64,000 nucleotides of DNA from Pseudonocardia cypriaca (GCF_006717045.1 NZ_VFPH01000001.1:806001-870000), one strand, 5' to 3'; positions 26,133 to 36,217 are shown, counted from the stretch's first letter. The notes: generated by a model not told the origin, from the letters alone. Program-made: numbers and translations.

Positions 26133-26869
26133 CCCTGATCGTCACGGGTGGGGGGAGGGGTATCGGAGCCGCCACCGCCCGGATGGCTGCCTCCCGCGGC
26201 TTCGAGGTCGCCGTGAACTACGCGAGGGACGCGGTCGCCGCGGAGCGCGTCGTCGCGGAGATCCGGGACGGCGGTGGCAGGGCCGTCGCGGTGCAGTCCG
26301 ACGTCTCCGCCGAGGCCGACGTGATCCGGCTGTTCGCAACCGCGGAGCAGGAGCTCGGTCCCGTGCGCGCGCTCGTCAACAACGCAGGCGTCACGGGAGG
26401 GTTCTCCCGCGTCGACGAGGTCTCCGCGCGGGTCGTCGAGCGGGTCTTCGCCGTCAACGTCGTCGGCGCGTTCCTGTGCGCGCGGGAGGCGGTCCGCCGG
26501 ATGTCGACGCTCCGGGGCGGCGCCGGCGGGTCGATCGTCAACGTCTCGTCCCGCGCCGCCCGGCTGGGGGGTCCGGGCGAGTGGGTGCACTACGCGGCGT
26601 CCAAGGGTGCCCTCGACAGCCTGACCACCGGCCTGGCCGCCGAGGTGGCGGGCGAGGGCATCCGCGTGAACGGTGTCGCGGCCGGCCTGATCGAGACGGA
26701 CCTGCACGCCGCCGCGGGCCGGCCCACCCGGGCGCGGGATCTCGCCCCCGGCGTCCCGATGGGTCGTCCGGGGACGCCGGCCGAGGTGGCCGAGGCGATC
26801 CTCTGGCTGCTGTCGCCCGCCGCGTCGTACGTGACCGGGGCGATCACCGCGGTATCGGGCGGGCGGTGA
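26129..26869 (+). CDS. Short-chain dehydrogenase/reductase (FabG-like)
   Basis: 246 residues. ATG overlaps the hydrolase stop (ATGA). Rossmann motif TGGGRGIG at 7-14, NNAG at about 83-86, catalytic serine in VNVSSRAA and YAASKG (Tyr-x-x-x-Lys), and the C-terminal YVTGAITAVSGG. Classical SDR, NAD(P)-dependent oxidation or reduction of an alcohol/ketone. Coupling with the epoxide hydrolase suggests a two-step route. Its last 26 bp overlap the convergent DedA gene. Confidence 0.92.
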   Translation: MTLIVTGGGRGIGAATARMAASRGFEVAVNYARDAVAAERVVAEIRDGGGRAVAVQSDVSAEADVIRLFATAEQELGPVRALVNNAGVTGGFSRVDEVSARVVERVFAVNVVGAFLCAREAVRRMSTLRGGAGGSIVNVSSRAARLGGPGEWVHYAASKGALDSLTTGLAAEVAGEGIRVNGVAAGLIETDLHAAAGRPTRARDLAPGVPMGRPGTPAEVAEAILWLLSPAASYVTGAITAVSGGR

Positions 26870-27518
26870 CCTGCCGCCGGACCCACTGCCACACCACCAT
26901 CACGACCACGACGCCGAGCGACACCCAGATCCCGTTCGCGGAGATGGTCTCGGCGAGGTCGACGGCCGGCTGCCCGATCGCGTACCCCGCGCCCGTGTAG
27001 ATGCTCGCGCGGACCAGCGACCCGATGCCGTCGAGCACGAGGAACGTGCGCAGCCGCATCCCGGTCCACCCGGCCGCCGCGTAGACCAGCGACGACGGGA
27101 CCGGCGTCCACGGCGCCATCGCGACCATCGGCCACATCACCCATGGCCCGAGCGAGCCCGCCCTGCCGGCGAAGCGCATCGCCCACTTGCTCCTCCGCGC
27201 GAACTTCCCGACGATGCCCGCGCCCCAGAGCGTGCCCGCCCACCAGAGGACCGCGTCGAACTTCATCATCCCGAGGACCGCCGCGACCACCACGACCACG
27301 AGCGGAACCGAACCGACCGCCGCGAACGCGCCCGCCGCGATGATCGACTCCTTCGAGCCCGTGAGGAGCTCGAGCAGCACCGGGTTCGAGCCGATGAGGA
27401 TCGGCCGCAGGGGCCACATCGCCGTGTAGAAGACGGCCATTCCGGCGATCGCGTACCAGCAGATCAGATCCTCGCGCCGGGGCTTCCCGGCCCAGGGGAC
27501 CCAGCGGGTGCTCGCCAT
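26844..27518 (-). CDS. DedA/VTT-domain membrane protein
   Basis: 224 residues from the ATG at 27518; the frame extends upstream without similarity. Several hydrophobic segments with the VTT-type features: a re-entrant ELLTGSKESIIAAGAFAAVG segment, FDAVLWWAGTLWG, and the glycine/proline-rich MAPWTPVPSSLVYAAAGWTGMRL. Proteins of this group move lipids (undecaprenyl phosphate, phosphatidylethanolamine) across the membrane in other bacteria. Shorter N-terminus than E. coli DedA. The IS element sits about 130 bp upstream of its start. Confidence 0.75.
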   Translation of the reverse strand: MASTRWVPWAGKPRREDLICWYAIAGMAVFYTAMWPLRPILIGSNPVLLELLTGSKESIIAAGAFAAVGSVPLVVVVVAAVLGMMKFDAVLWWAGTLWGAGIVGKFARRSKWAMRFAGRAGSLGPWVMWPMVAMAPWTPVPSSLVYAAAGWTGMRLRTFLVLDGIGSLVRASIYTGAGYAIGQPAVDLAETISANGIWVSLGVVVVMVVWQWVRRQVTARPIPR

Positions 27519-27658
27519 GATCGCTCCGATCGCTCGCCGTCGAGACCATGTTCGGCGGCGCCCGCGCGGGCGGGTACCGCGATCCGTCACGGTCGACCCG
27601 GGCAGATCGCACGGGAGGACCGTGCCGAACGACGGGAGAGCGACGCTCCTATGGTTCG

Positions 27659-28711
27659 TCAAGCCGTTGCGGCGCCTGATTCGAGCTGCCGGTAGAGCTG
27701 GCGGGCGATGTAGCGCTTGAGGCACCGCTTGATGTCGCGGTCGGTCTTGCCCTGGGCTCGGCGACGGTCGGCGTAGGCGCGGGTGTCGGGGTCGTAGCGC
27801 AGCCGGGACAGCGCGATGTTGTGCAGGGCCCGGTTGAGTTGGCGGTTGCCGGAGCGGTTGAGCCGATAGCGCACCGTTTTACCCGAGGAGGCTGGGATCG
27901 GGGCGGCGCCGGCGAGCATCGCGAACGCGGCATCGTTGCGGCACCGCCGGGAATGCGACCAGGCGGTCAGCACGGTCGCGGCGTTGATCGGGCCGACCCC
28001 GGACAGCGTGAGTAGATCCGGTCGCCACGCGCGCACGATTGCTCGGATCGCCCGTTCGTGCTCGTTGGCCTCGGTTTCCAGGGCGCGGACCCGGCGGGCG
28101 AGTGCCCGCAGTGTGGACAGGGCGGTGAAGGTGTGCACGTCGGCGCTGGCCGTGGCCGGTCGCAGCCGCGCGGCGGTGGTGAGCATGTCGCGGGTGGTCT
28201 GGCCGCGGAACCGGGCCCGGACCGGTTCCGGGGCGGTGATCACCAGTGCGCGCAGCTGGCGTTGGGCGGTGCTGGCCGCGGCGACCGCGGCCCGGCGTGC
28301 GGTGAGCAGGATCTGCAGGCCGGCCCGTTCGGGTCCGGTCTTGGGCTGTGCCAGTCGTGTGCGGGCGAGCGCGTCGCGGGCGGCGCGTTCGGCGTCGATC
28401 GGGTCAGACTTTGCCCCGGCTCGGCGGGCGGGGCGGACCGGCCGGTCAAGTTCGACGACCAGCTCACCGAGCTGGTCGAGGTGTCGGGCCAGGCCGGCGC
28501 CGTAGCCGCCGGTGCCCTCGATCGCCCAGCCGCGCAGCCCGCCGTGGGCCTCGGCCAGCGCGACGAGTTCGGCGTATCCGTCTTCGTCGGCGCTCACCGT
28601 GGCGGTGGCCAGCACGGCGCGGGTATCGGTCGCGACCACGGCCGCGGTGTGGGTGTCGGTGTGGGTGTCGACCCCGATGACGAGCTCGACCAGTTCTGCG
28701 AGCATGGACAA
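27659..28711 (-). CDS. IS110-family transposase/recombinase
   Basis: 350 residues. The TTG at 28711 has AGGAG six bases upstream; an ATG two codons later (28705) is the alternative. The N-terminal RuvC-like DEDD domain shows VIGVDTHTDTH, AIEGTGGYG and KSDPIDAERAA; the C-terminal Transposase_20 domain has LLTLSGVGPINAATVL and GAAPIPASSGKTVRYRLNR with the candidate catalytic serine in PASSGK, then NRQLNRALHNIALSR. The length and both domains look intact, so the element may be active. Confidence 0.95.
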   Translation of the reverse strand: MSMLAELVELVIGVDTHTDTHTAAVVATDTRAVLATATVSADEDGYAELVALAEAHGGLRGWAIEGTGGYGAGLARHLDQLGELVVELDRPVRPARRAGAKSDPIDAERAARDALARTRLAQPKTGPERAGLQILLTARRAAVAAASTAQRQLRALVITAPEPVRARFRGQTTRDMLTTAARLRPATASADVHTFTALSTLRALARRVRALETEANEHERAIRAIVRAWRPDLLTLSGVGPINAATVLTAWSHSRRCRNDAAFAMLAGAAPIPASSGKTVRYRLNRSGNRQLNRALHNIALSRLRYDPDTRAYADRRRAQGKTDRDIKRCLKRYIARQLYRQLESGAATA

Positions 28712-28958
28712 CGCGTTCTCCTGACCTGGAGGGACGTGAGGTCCGGTCCGGATCGGAGTCGGCAGGACTGTGACGGGACACGCCAGCGGCTACTGGCGGT
28801 CATGCTCCTGATCAAGCCAGCTACTCCGGCCGGGCCGGTGCCGACAGCAACAGGCGGACAAGTCGGATCAAGGGCATCACGCCAGTCAGGCGAAGAGCCA
28901 CACCTGCTGCTGTCATCACCAGCCCACTGTCACTGAGCCAGCTTCACCATCCTCACAG
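28712..28958 (-). ncRNA. Candidate IS110 bridge RNA region
   Basis: This 247 bp stretch precedes the transposase gene inside the element and holds no gene. IS110-group elements (for example IS621) transcribe such a region into a structured RNA that pairs with both donor and target DNA. Small inverted repeats are present, e.g. CGCCAG/CTGGCG at 28781-28798. The RNA, its loops and its boundaries are inferred from family knowledge; I did not fold it. Confidence 0.4.
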
Positions 28959-31418
28959 TCAGTCGAGGGACAGCCCTTGGGCGGGAGTGACACGGGCGGC
29001 CCGGCGTGCCGGGACGACGGAAGCGAGCAGTCCGGCCGAGGCGGCGATGACGACGACGGCGCCGAGCGACTCCCAGGGGATCTGCATGGTGGCGTGGGTC
29101 AGGGCCCGCTTCACGAAGGTCTCGTAGCCGACCCAGGCGAACCCGACGCCGATCACGGTGCCGAGCACGGTGGCCACCACCGAGAGCAGCAGGGCCTCGA
29201 TCGCCAGCATCCGCCGCAGCTGCCCGCGGGTGAGGCCGAGCGCGCGCAGCATCGCGTGCTCGCGGGCGCGTTCGAGCACGGACAACCCCAGGGTGTTCGC
29301 GATCCCGATCACGGCGATCGCGACGGAGACGCCGAGCAGGCCGAGCGCCGACCCGGCGAGGAGGTCCCGCTCCCGGTTCGCCGCCGCCTGGGCCTGCAGC
29401 CGGTCCTCGAGCTGCAATCCGGCCGCATCGGCCAGCCCGTCCAGGTCGTCGACGAGCTTCAGCGGGTCGGCGCCGTCGGAGGCCCGGAGCCAGATGAGGT
29501 GCGGTTCGGGAGCGTCGGTGAGCCGTGCCAGGGTCTCCGGCGCGACCACGCCTGCCTTTCCCCAGCCGGAGAGGGAGATGACCCGCAGCTGGGCTTCGCG
29601 GTCGCCGACGCGCACCGTGACCTGGTCACCGGGCCGGATGCTCGGGTCCACGAAGGAGCCCAGGTCGATCCGGATCGTCCCCGGCTCCACCTGGGCGAAG
29701 CTCCCGCCGTCGCGGGCCACCTCCGCCGCGTCCGACGTGGTGACGACCGGGAGCGGCGCGTCGAACCCGGAGATCCGGGCCACGGCACCCTCCACGGCGA
29801 TGGCCTGCTCGACACCGGGAGTGCGACGTACCTGGTCGAGCAGGTCGGTGCCGACCGGCTTCTCGAGCGAGGTGAGTGCGGCGTCGATGGGGTTGTGCCT
29901 GCGGTTGACCTCGTCCATCCCCGCGCGCCACGTGGCCATCCCGGTGAGCACGGCTGTCGTCAGGGTGACCCCGACCAGCAGCGCGGCGGTGGTGGTGGCG
30001 GTCCGGCGCGGGTTGCGCACGGCGTTCTCGGTCGCGAGTATTCCCCGCGGGCCGAGCAGCGCGCCGGTGACCCGGACCAGGCGGGGGACGAGCACCGGGC
30101 CGACCAGCAGCACACCGCTGAACACCGATGCTCCGCCGGCCACCATGAACGGGGTGCTGTCCCCGACCATCGCCGTCCCGAGCAGGACCGGCCCGGTGAC
30201 CAGCAGCAGCGCGGCGAGCCCCAGCCGCGCCCGGCCGGTGGCGGTGCGCGCGTCGACCGACGCCTGCGGGCGCAGCGCGGCGAGCGGGCTCACCCGTACC
30301 ACCTGCCGGGTCGGCAGCCAGGACGCGAGCACGGTGACGAGCAGGCCGACGGCGAACCCGCCCAGCAGCCAGGGGACAGGCGGTGCGGGCACGCCCAGCG
30401 GGGTGGTGAGGGCGAGGGTGTTGATCAGGGGGAGCAGGCCGTAACCGAGCCCGCCGCCGACCAGTGTTCCGGTAATTGACGCGAGCACCCCGACGGCGGC
30501 CGCTTCCCGGCGTACCGAACCCAGTACCTGCCGTCGGGTCGCGCCGACGCAGCGCAGCAGGGCGAAGTCGCGCAGCCGCTGCGCCAACAGGATGGAGAAC
30601 GTGTTGGCGACGACCAGGACCGAGACCACCAGCGCGACGCCGGCGAACAGCAGCAGCATCAGCGTGATCATGTCCGTGTCGTTGTTGAGCCCGGCCAGGC
30701 CGTTCCTGACGTACTCGTCCGCCGACCACACCCTCATGCCTTCCGGGACCGGACCCACCTCTCCGCGCACCGCCACGCTGCCCACGTGCCAGGTGGGGCT
30801 GTCGCGCCACTGCAGGTACTGGGGCCAGGTGACGTACATCGAGGCCTGGGTCCAGGTGGTGGGGGACTCGACGAGGCCGACCACTTCCAGGTCGGTGGCG
30901 GTGGGGCCCTCGCCGACGCGGATGCGGTCGCCGACCGAGACCTCCTGGGCCTGGGCGTTCCACACGTGCATCACCGCCTCGCCGGTGCGTTCCGGGAAGC
31001 GGCCCGAGAAGAGCTTCTGCCAGCGCAGGTCCTCCGAGGCGGCGATCGGCCCGACGGTCGTCTCGCCCCGGAACTCGCCCGAGCCGAGCGGGGCGCCGCC
31101 TTCCCGGTGCGCCGGCAGGTCGACCCGGCCCAGCCCGGATGCGTTGTCGCCGAGCCGGTCGATGAGCGCGATCGCGTCCGACAGGTCCAGGGTGTCGGGG
31201 CAGCACGGCGGGCCCGGGTCGGGTCCCTCCTCGGGGGCGTCGACCACGTGGTCGGCGCCGCGGTACGGCGCCCCGGAGTTCTCCATGAACCCCGCACGTG
31301 CCCCGGAGGTGAGCACGCCGATCACGACGACGAAGGCGACCGAGACGGTCACCGCGATCGCCGCTGCGACGTAGCGGCGGGTGTGGGTGCGCAGGGACGC
31401 GAGGAAGACGGTGCGCAT
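28959..31418 (-). CDS. FtsX/MacB-like ABC transporter permease, duplicated copy 1
   Basis: 819 residues. ATG at 31418 overlaps the stop of the ATPase remnant (ATGA). The architecture is a double FtsX domain: N-terminal TM, a large extracellular domain (about 45-260), three TMs with the AQRLRDFALLRCVGATRRQV signature, a further TM group, a second extracellular domain (about 510-680), and the last FtsX unit (LERAREHAMLRALGLTRGQL) with three TMs. Such MacB-like permeases work in efflux or in sensing cell-wall agents. It matches copy 2 (31626-34046) over its whole length but carries an extra segment with a CC pair near residue 70. Its own ATPase is deleted, so it would need the ATPase at 34046. 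Confidence 0.9.
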   Translation of the reverse strand: MRTVFLASLRTHTRRYVAAAIAVTVSVAFVVVIGVLTSGARAGFMENSGAPYRGADHVVDAPEEGPDPGPPCCPDTLDLSDAIALIDRLGDNASGLGRVDLPAHREGGAPLGSGEFRGETTVGPIAASEDLRWQKLFSGRFPERTGEAVMHVWNAQAQEVSVGDRIRVGEGPTATDLEVVGLVESPTTWTQASMYVTWPQYLQWRDSPTWHVGSVAVRGEVGPVPEGMRVWSADEYVRNGLAGLNNDTDMITLMLLLFAGVALVVSVLVVANTFSILLAQRLRDFALLRCVGATRRQVLGSVRREAAAVGVLASITGTLVGGGLGYGLLPLINTLALTTPLGVPAPPVPWLLGGFAVGLLVTVLASWLPTRQVVRVSPLAALRPQASVDARTATGRARLGLAALLLVTGPVLLGTAMVGDSTPFMVAGGASVFSGVLLVGPVLVPRLVRVTGALLGPRGILATENAVRNPRRTATTTAALLVGVTLTTAVLTGMATWRAGMDEVNRRHNPIDAALTSLEKPVGTDLLDQVRRTPGVEQAIAVEGAVARISGFDAPLPVVTTSDAAEVARDGGSFAQVEPGTIRIDLGSFVDPSIRPGDQVTVRVGDREAQLRVISLSGWGKAGVVAPETLARLTDAPEPHLIWLRASDGADPLKLVDDLDGLADAAGLQLEDRLQAQAAANRERDLLAGSALGLLGVSVAIAVIGIANTLGLSVLERAREHAMLRALGLTRGQLRRMLAIEALLLSVVATVLGTVIGVGFAWVGYETFVKRALTHATMQIPWESLGAVVVIAASAGLLASVVPARRAARVTPAQGLSLD

Positions 31419-31531
31419 CAGGCGATCCGCCCGTCCTGCTGGGTGACCACGCCGTCGGCGCAGGCCGCGTCCCGCTCGTGGGTGACGCCGGCGAGCGTGT
31501 GCGCGCGTTCCCGGATCGCGTCGTCGAGCAT
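31418..31531 (-). pseudogene. In-frame 37-codon remnant of the ABC ATPase gene (copy 1)
   Basis: Reading from the ATG at 31531 gives MLDDAIRERAHTLAG joined directly to VTHERDAACADGVVTQQDG, then RIA and the TGA that overlaps the FtsX start. The intact ATPase at 34046-34750 has the same start context, DDATRERARTLAE in its middle and VTHDRDAASYADDVVTMQDG at its end. So two internal deletions removed the Walker A, signature and Walker B regions, yet the frame, start, and ATGA coupling to FtsX are kept. No ATPase function can remain; a role in coupling translation is possible. Confidence 0.85.
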
Positions 31532-31536
31532 TCTGG

Positions 31537-31578
31537 TCACTTCTGCTTCCTCGGATCGTGCGTTGGGTCGGCGTACGA
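31537..31578 (-). pseudogene. Duplicated 3' tail of the vanY-like gene
   Basis: Thirteen codons, SYADPTHDPRKQK and a stop, match the last residues of the VanY-like protein (YADPTHDPRMQK at 34756-34795). Similarity ends abruptly at about 31576, which marks one border of the duplicated segment. It is a by-product of the tandem duplication, not a gene. Confidence 0.8.
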
Positions 31579-31625
31579 CGAAGGGCCTGGTGGGGGCGCA
31601 TCCAAGGCACCGGCGAACGCCGCCG

Positions 31626-34045
31626 TCAGTCGAGGGACAGCCCTGCGGCGGGGCTCACCCGGGCGGCCCGGCGTGCCGGCAGGACGGAGGCGAGCAGTCC
31701 GGCCGGCGCGGCGGTGAGGACGACGGCGCCCAGAGACGGCCAGGGGACGACCATGGTGGCCCCGGTGAGGGCGCGCTTCACGAACGTCTCGTAGCCGGCC
31801 CATGCGAACCCGACGCCGATCACGGTGCCGAGCAGGGTGGCTGTCATCGACAGCAGTACCGCCTCGGTCGCCACCATCCGGTGCAGCTGCCTGCGGGTCA
31901 GCCCGAGCGCACGCAGCAGCGCGTGCTCACGGGCGCGTTCGAGGACCGACAGCCCCAGGGTGTTCGCGATCCCGACCAGGGCGATCGCCACGGAGATGCC
32001 GAGGAGGCCGAGCGCCGACCAGGCGAGGATGTCCCGCTCCCGGTTGGCGACCGCCTGGGCCTGCAGCCGGTCCTCGAGCTGCACGCCGGCGGCATCGGCC
32101 AGCCCGTCCAGGTCGTCGACGAGCGTGAGCGCATCGGCCCCTGCGGAGGCGCGGACCCAGATGACGTGCGGTTCGGGGGCGTCGGTGAGCTGTGCCAGGT
32201 CCTCCGGTGCGAGCATGCCGGCCCGGCCCCAGCCGGAGAGGGAGACGACCCGCAGCTCCGCTTCGCGGTCGCCGACGCGAACCGTGACCTGCTCACCGGG
32301 CCGGATGGTCGGGTTCGTGAAGACGTCCAGGTCGAGCCGGATCGTCCCGGGCTCCACCTGGGCGAAGGTCCCGCCGTCGCGAGCCACCTGCGGCGCGGCC
32401 GACGCCGTGACGACCGGGAGCGGTGCGTCGAACCCGGAGACCTGGGCCACGGCCCCGTCCACGGCGACGGCCTGCTCGACACCGGGGGTGCGCCGTACCC
32501 GGTCGAGGAGGTCGGTGGAGACGGGCTCGCCGAGCGAGGCGAGCGTGGCGTCGATGGCGTGATGCCGGTCGCGGACCTCGTCCAGCGCCGCACGCCACGT
32601 GGCCGTCCCGGTGAGCACGGCTGTCGTCAGGGTGACGCCGACCAGCAGGGCGGCGGTGGTGGTGGCGGTCCGGCGGGGGTTGCGCACGGCGTTGCGGGTC
32701 GCAAGACGTCCGACGGAGCCGAGCAGCGCCCCGGCGATCCGGATCATGCGGGGGACGAGCACCGGCCCGACCAGGAGCACGCCGGCGAACACGGATGCTC
32801 CGCCGGCCACCATGAGCGGCGTGCTGTCCCGGACCATCGCCGTCCCGAGCAGCGCCGGCCCGGTGACCAGCAGCAGTGCGGCGAGCGCCGGCCGTACCCG
32901 GCCGGTGGCGGTGTGCACGTCGACCGCCGTCTGCTGGCGCAGCGCCGCGAGCGGGCTCACCGCGACCACTCGGCGGGTCGGCAGCCAGGACGCGAGCACG
33001 GTGACCAGCAGGCCGACGGTGAGCCCACCCAGCAGCCATGCCACCGGCAGTGCGGGGGCGGCCAACGGGGTGGTGGGGGCGAGGATGTTGATCAGGGGGA
33101 GCAGGCCGTAGCCGAGTCCGACGCCCACCAGCGTCCCGGTCAGCGACGCGAGCACCCCGACGGCGGCCGCTTCCCGGCGTACCGAACCCAGCACCTGCCG
33201 CCGGGTCGCGCCGACGCAGCGCAGCAGCGCGAAGTCACGCAGGCGCTGCGCGAACAGGATCGAGAACGTGTTCGCGACGACCAGCGCCGAGACGAACAGC
33301 GCGACCCCGGCGAACAACAGACCCAGCAGCGCCATGAAGTCCACACCGTTGTTGAGCGCCGCGAGGCTCTCCCCGATGTACTCGTCGACCGGCTGCACCG
33401 TCAGGTCGTCCGGGAGCGGCCCCACCTCCCCGCGCACCGCCACCTGCACGCGGAAGGTGGGGTCGTCGCGCCACTGCAGGTACTGCGGCCAGGTGACGTA
33501 GACGGAGGCCTGGGTCCAGGTGGAGGGCGACTCCACGAGCCCGATCACTTGGAGGTCGACGGCGGTGGGCCCCTCGCCGACCCGGATCCGGTCGCCGACC
33601 GCGACCTCCTGGGCCCGGGCGTCCCACACGTGCATCACCGCCTCCCCCGTGCCTGCGGGGAAGCGGCCCGAGACGAGCTCCTGCCAGCGCAGGTCCTCCG
33701 AGGCGGCGATCGGCCCCACGGTGGTCTCGCCCCGCACGTCGCCCACGCCGAGTGGGGCGCCGTCCTCGGTGTGCGCCGGCAGGTAGGCCCGGCCGAGCGC
33801 GGACGCGTCGTCCCCGAGGCGGTCGACGAGCGCGATCACGTCCGACTCCGGTCCGTCCTCGGGGGGATCGACCACGTAGTCGGCGCCGCGGTAGGGCGAC
33901 CCGGACGTCTCCATGAGTCCGGCGCGTGCCCCGGAGGCGAGCACGCCGATCACGACGACGAAGGCGACCGAGACGGTCACCGCGATCGCCGCCGCCACGT
34001 ACCGGAGGACGTGGATGCGCAGGGAGGCGAGGAAGACGGTGCGCA

Positions 34046-34046
<1 letters not shown>
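31626..34046 (-). CDS. FtsX/MacB-like ABC transporter permease, duplicated copy 2
   Basis: 806 residues; the ATG at 34046 overlaps the ATPase stop (ATGA). Same double-FtsX layout as copy 1: N-terminal TM, extracellular domain, SILFAQRLRDFALLRCVGAT core, LATRNAVRNPRRTATTTAALL linker TM, second extracellular domain, and LERAREHALLRALGLTRRQL near the C-terminus, ending RVSPAAGLSLD. With the ATPase it forms a MacB-type transporter without the MacA adaptor, as usual in actinobacteria. Context with VanY and a two-component system suggests response to agents attacking the cell wall (inference). Confidence 0.93.
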
Positions 34047-34750
<704 letters not shown>

Positions 34751-34755
34751 TCTGG

Positions 34756-35685
34756 TCACTTCTGCATCCTCGGATCGTGCGTGGGGTCGGCGTACATGCG
34801 CGGGCAACCGCCGTCGGCGGCGTCGGGGCGCAGCTCGAAGTGCCAGGGTTCGTTGCGGTAGATCTGGCACAGCCCGTACTCGGCGCCGTGCTCGGACAGC
34901 CACGCCGCGGCATCGGACTTGCCGATGTCGACCGCGTCCCCCGACACGTGGGGTGACGTGTCCGCGGTGGCCACCCACCGGGCGGCCTCCTTCTCCGAGC
35001 CGTACTCGGCGAGGGCCTCGCGAAGCAGTTGGTTCTGGTAGGCAGGGGAACGCCAGCCGCTGTTGACGTAGAACGTGACCCCGTTGCGCGCAGCAGCCTT
35101 CGCGGCCCGGCGGACGGCCTTGAGCAGAGCCGGATCCAGCTCGGCCACGGCCGCGAACTCGTCGTCCGAGACCGTCACGCCGTCGGGGACGACACCGTCG
35201 GCCTTCCCCACAGCACCACGGCCGTCACCGGGTCGGACGTCGCTGCCCGGGGTGTCGTCTCCCTGCCGGGCCGCTGTCGCCGGACTCGTTGCGGGAACGG
35301 AACCCCCGCGGGCATCGCGGGTGGCCGCCGAGGACGAGGCCGCCCACGACTGGTAACCGACGGCCCCGACGATCGCGGTGATGACCACCGCCACGGCGAC
35401 GAGGATCGTAGATCGAGTGGGGCGGCCTGCTGTTCGCGCTGGTGCGCGGTGGGACACGCCGCCGGCCGGCGCAGCGTGGTGGTGCCGGGACGGAGGTGGT
35501 TCCCGGTAGGCAGGCGACACGCGTCGGCCGGTGGGATCGGGAGCCCGCCTGTACCGGTCGTCGAGGACGCGCCCCGCCTGGTGGCGGCCCACCGGGATGG
35601 GTTGCGTCGGGAAGCGATCGTCGAACGCAGCGTCGTAACGGGCTGCTGAGACCGGGTAGGCGGCTGCGGCCGGCGCCCGGGTCAT
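34756..35685 (-). CDS. VanY-like D,D-carboxypeptidase, membrane-anchored
   Basis: 309 residues; ATG at 35685 overlaps the stop of the lipoprotein gene (ATGA). A long proline/arginine-rich cytoplasmic N-terminus (about 1-90) precedes a TM helix (ILVAVAVVITAIVGAVGYQ), then a periplasmic linker and a VanY domain (about 175-300): SGWRSPAYQNQL, SPHVSGDAVDIG (zinc His and Asp) and EPWHFEL (catalytic Glu and zinc His). It would trim terminal D-Ala from peptidoglycan peptides. VanY-type enzymes lower binding of glycopeptides, so resistance or wall remodelling is possible. Its last 13 codons are duplicated at 31537-31578. Confidence 0.9.
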   Translation of the reverse strand: MTRAPAAAAYPVSAARYDAAFDDRFPTQPIPVGRHQAGRVLDDRYRRAPDPTGRRVSPAYREPPPSRHHHAAPAGGVSHRAPARTAGRPTRSTILVAVAVVITAIVGAVGYQSWAASSSAATRDARGGSVPATSPATAARQGDDTPGSDVRPGDGRGAVGKADGVVPDGVTVSDDEFAAVAELDPALLKAVRRAAKAAARNGVTFYVNSGWRSPAYQNQLLREALAEYGSEKEAARWVATADTSPHVSGDAVDIGKSDAAAWLSEHGAEYGLCQIYRNEPWHFELRPDAADGGCPRMYADPTHDPRMQK

Positions 35686-36128
35686 CCTCCGCTCCCCGGC
35701 TCCCGGACGCGGTCCCCGGGCTGGAGCTCGTCGCACTTCGCGCTCGCGGACTCCATGTCCGGGTCGTCGCCGTAGTACAGGATGTGCCCGTTGGCGTCGG
35801 GGTCCGGGAAGTCCTCCACGCCGTTCTCACGCATGCACTCGGCGGACTCGCGGCGTTCCTCCAGCTCGGCGGGACTCGGCGTGGCTCCCGCGGCGGCGCT
35901 CTGATCGTCACCGGTCTCGGTGCTCGAGCTGCCCGCCGTGGCGGACTTCTCGCCGCCACCGCTGCCGGTCCCGGCGGGCGTGTTCGAGCAGCCCGTGCCG
36001 ATCAGGGCGACCAGGGCGACGGCGGCCACCAGCCGTCCGGACGGCGCCACGCGCAGTACCGCGGGGGTGCCGGTGGCCGAGACCGCCAGGGACCGGGCTG
36101 CTGCTCGTGCTGGTGCGCTGTGGGTCAT
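35682..36128 (-). CDS. Lipoprotein of the vanY/ABC operon
   Basis: 148 residues from the ATG at 36128 (a TTG four codons earlier is possible). A signal sequence ends in the lipobox LIGTGCSN, then a Ser/Gly/Thr-rich linker, then the domain ERRESAECMRENGVEDFPDPDANGHILYYGDDPDMESASAKCDELQP. Proteins with this CMRxxGVxDFPDPD pattern and a second cysteine about 35 residues on occur widely beside actinobacterial MacB-like transporters and peptidoglycan-binding adaptors; their role is unknown. First gene of the operon, facing away from the response regulator. Confidence 0.85.
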   Translation of the reverse strand: MTHSAPARAAARSLAVSATGTPAVLRVAPSGRLVAAVALVALIGTGCSNTPAGTGSGGGEKSATAGSSSTETGDDQSAAAGATPSPAELEERRESAECMRENGVEDFPDPDANGHILYYGDDPDMESASAKCDELQPGDRVREPGSGG

Positions 36129-36174
36129 GCCCGCAGTCAAGGCACCGCGGTGTTGCCAGCACGTATCCGGTTCT

Positions 36175-36193
36175 CGATATGCCGGCGATATGC
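36175..36193. promoter_or_regulatory. Direct repeats CGATATGC, probable response-regulator site
   Basis: Two CGATATGC octamers (36175-36182 and 36186-36193) start exactly 11 bp apart, about one helical turn, as OmpR-type regulators prefer. They lie in the 89 bp spacer between the lipoprotein and response-regulator starts, so the regulator at 36218 probably controls both directions. Confidence 0.6.
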
Positions 36194-36217
36194 GCGGGCT
36201 CGTAGCATCGAGAGCTT

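Larger units (their letters stand above)
27640..28958 (-). mobile_element. IS110-family insertion sequence (ends approximate)
   Basis: One transposase gene fills most of it, with a 247 bp non-coding stretch 5' of the gene, as in the IS110 group where the non-coding end makes the guide (bridge) RNA. No terminal inverted repeats and no obvious target duplication, also as expected for IS110. The right-hand end lies between the transposase start and the stop codon of the first FtsX gene (28959); the left-hand end lies just past the transposase stop. Exact ends cannot be set without related copies. Confidence 0.8.

Noticed and set aside
28058..28936. Plus-strand open frame within the IS110 element
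   Set aside because: Antisense to the intact transposase and of low complexity.
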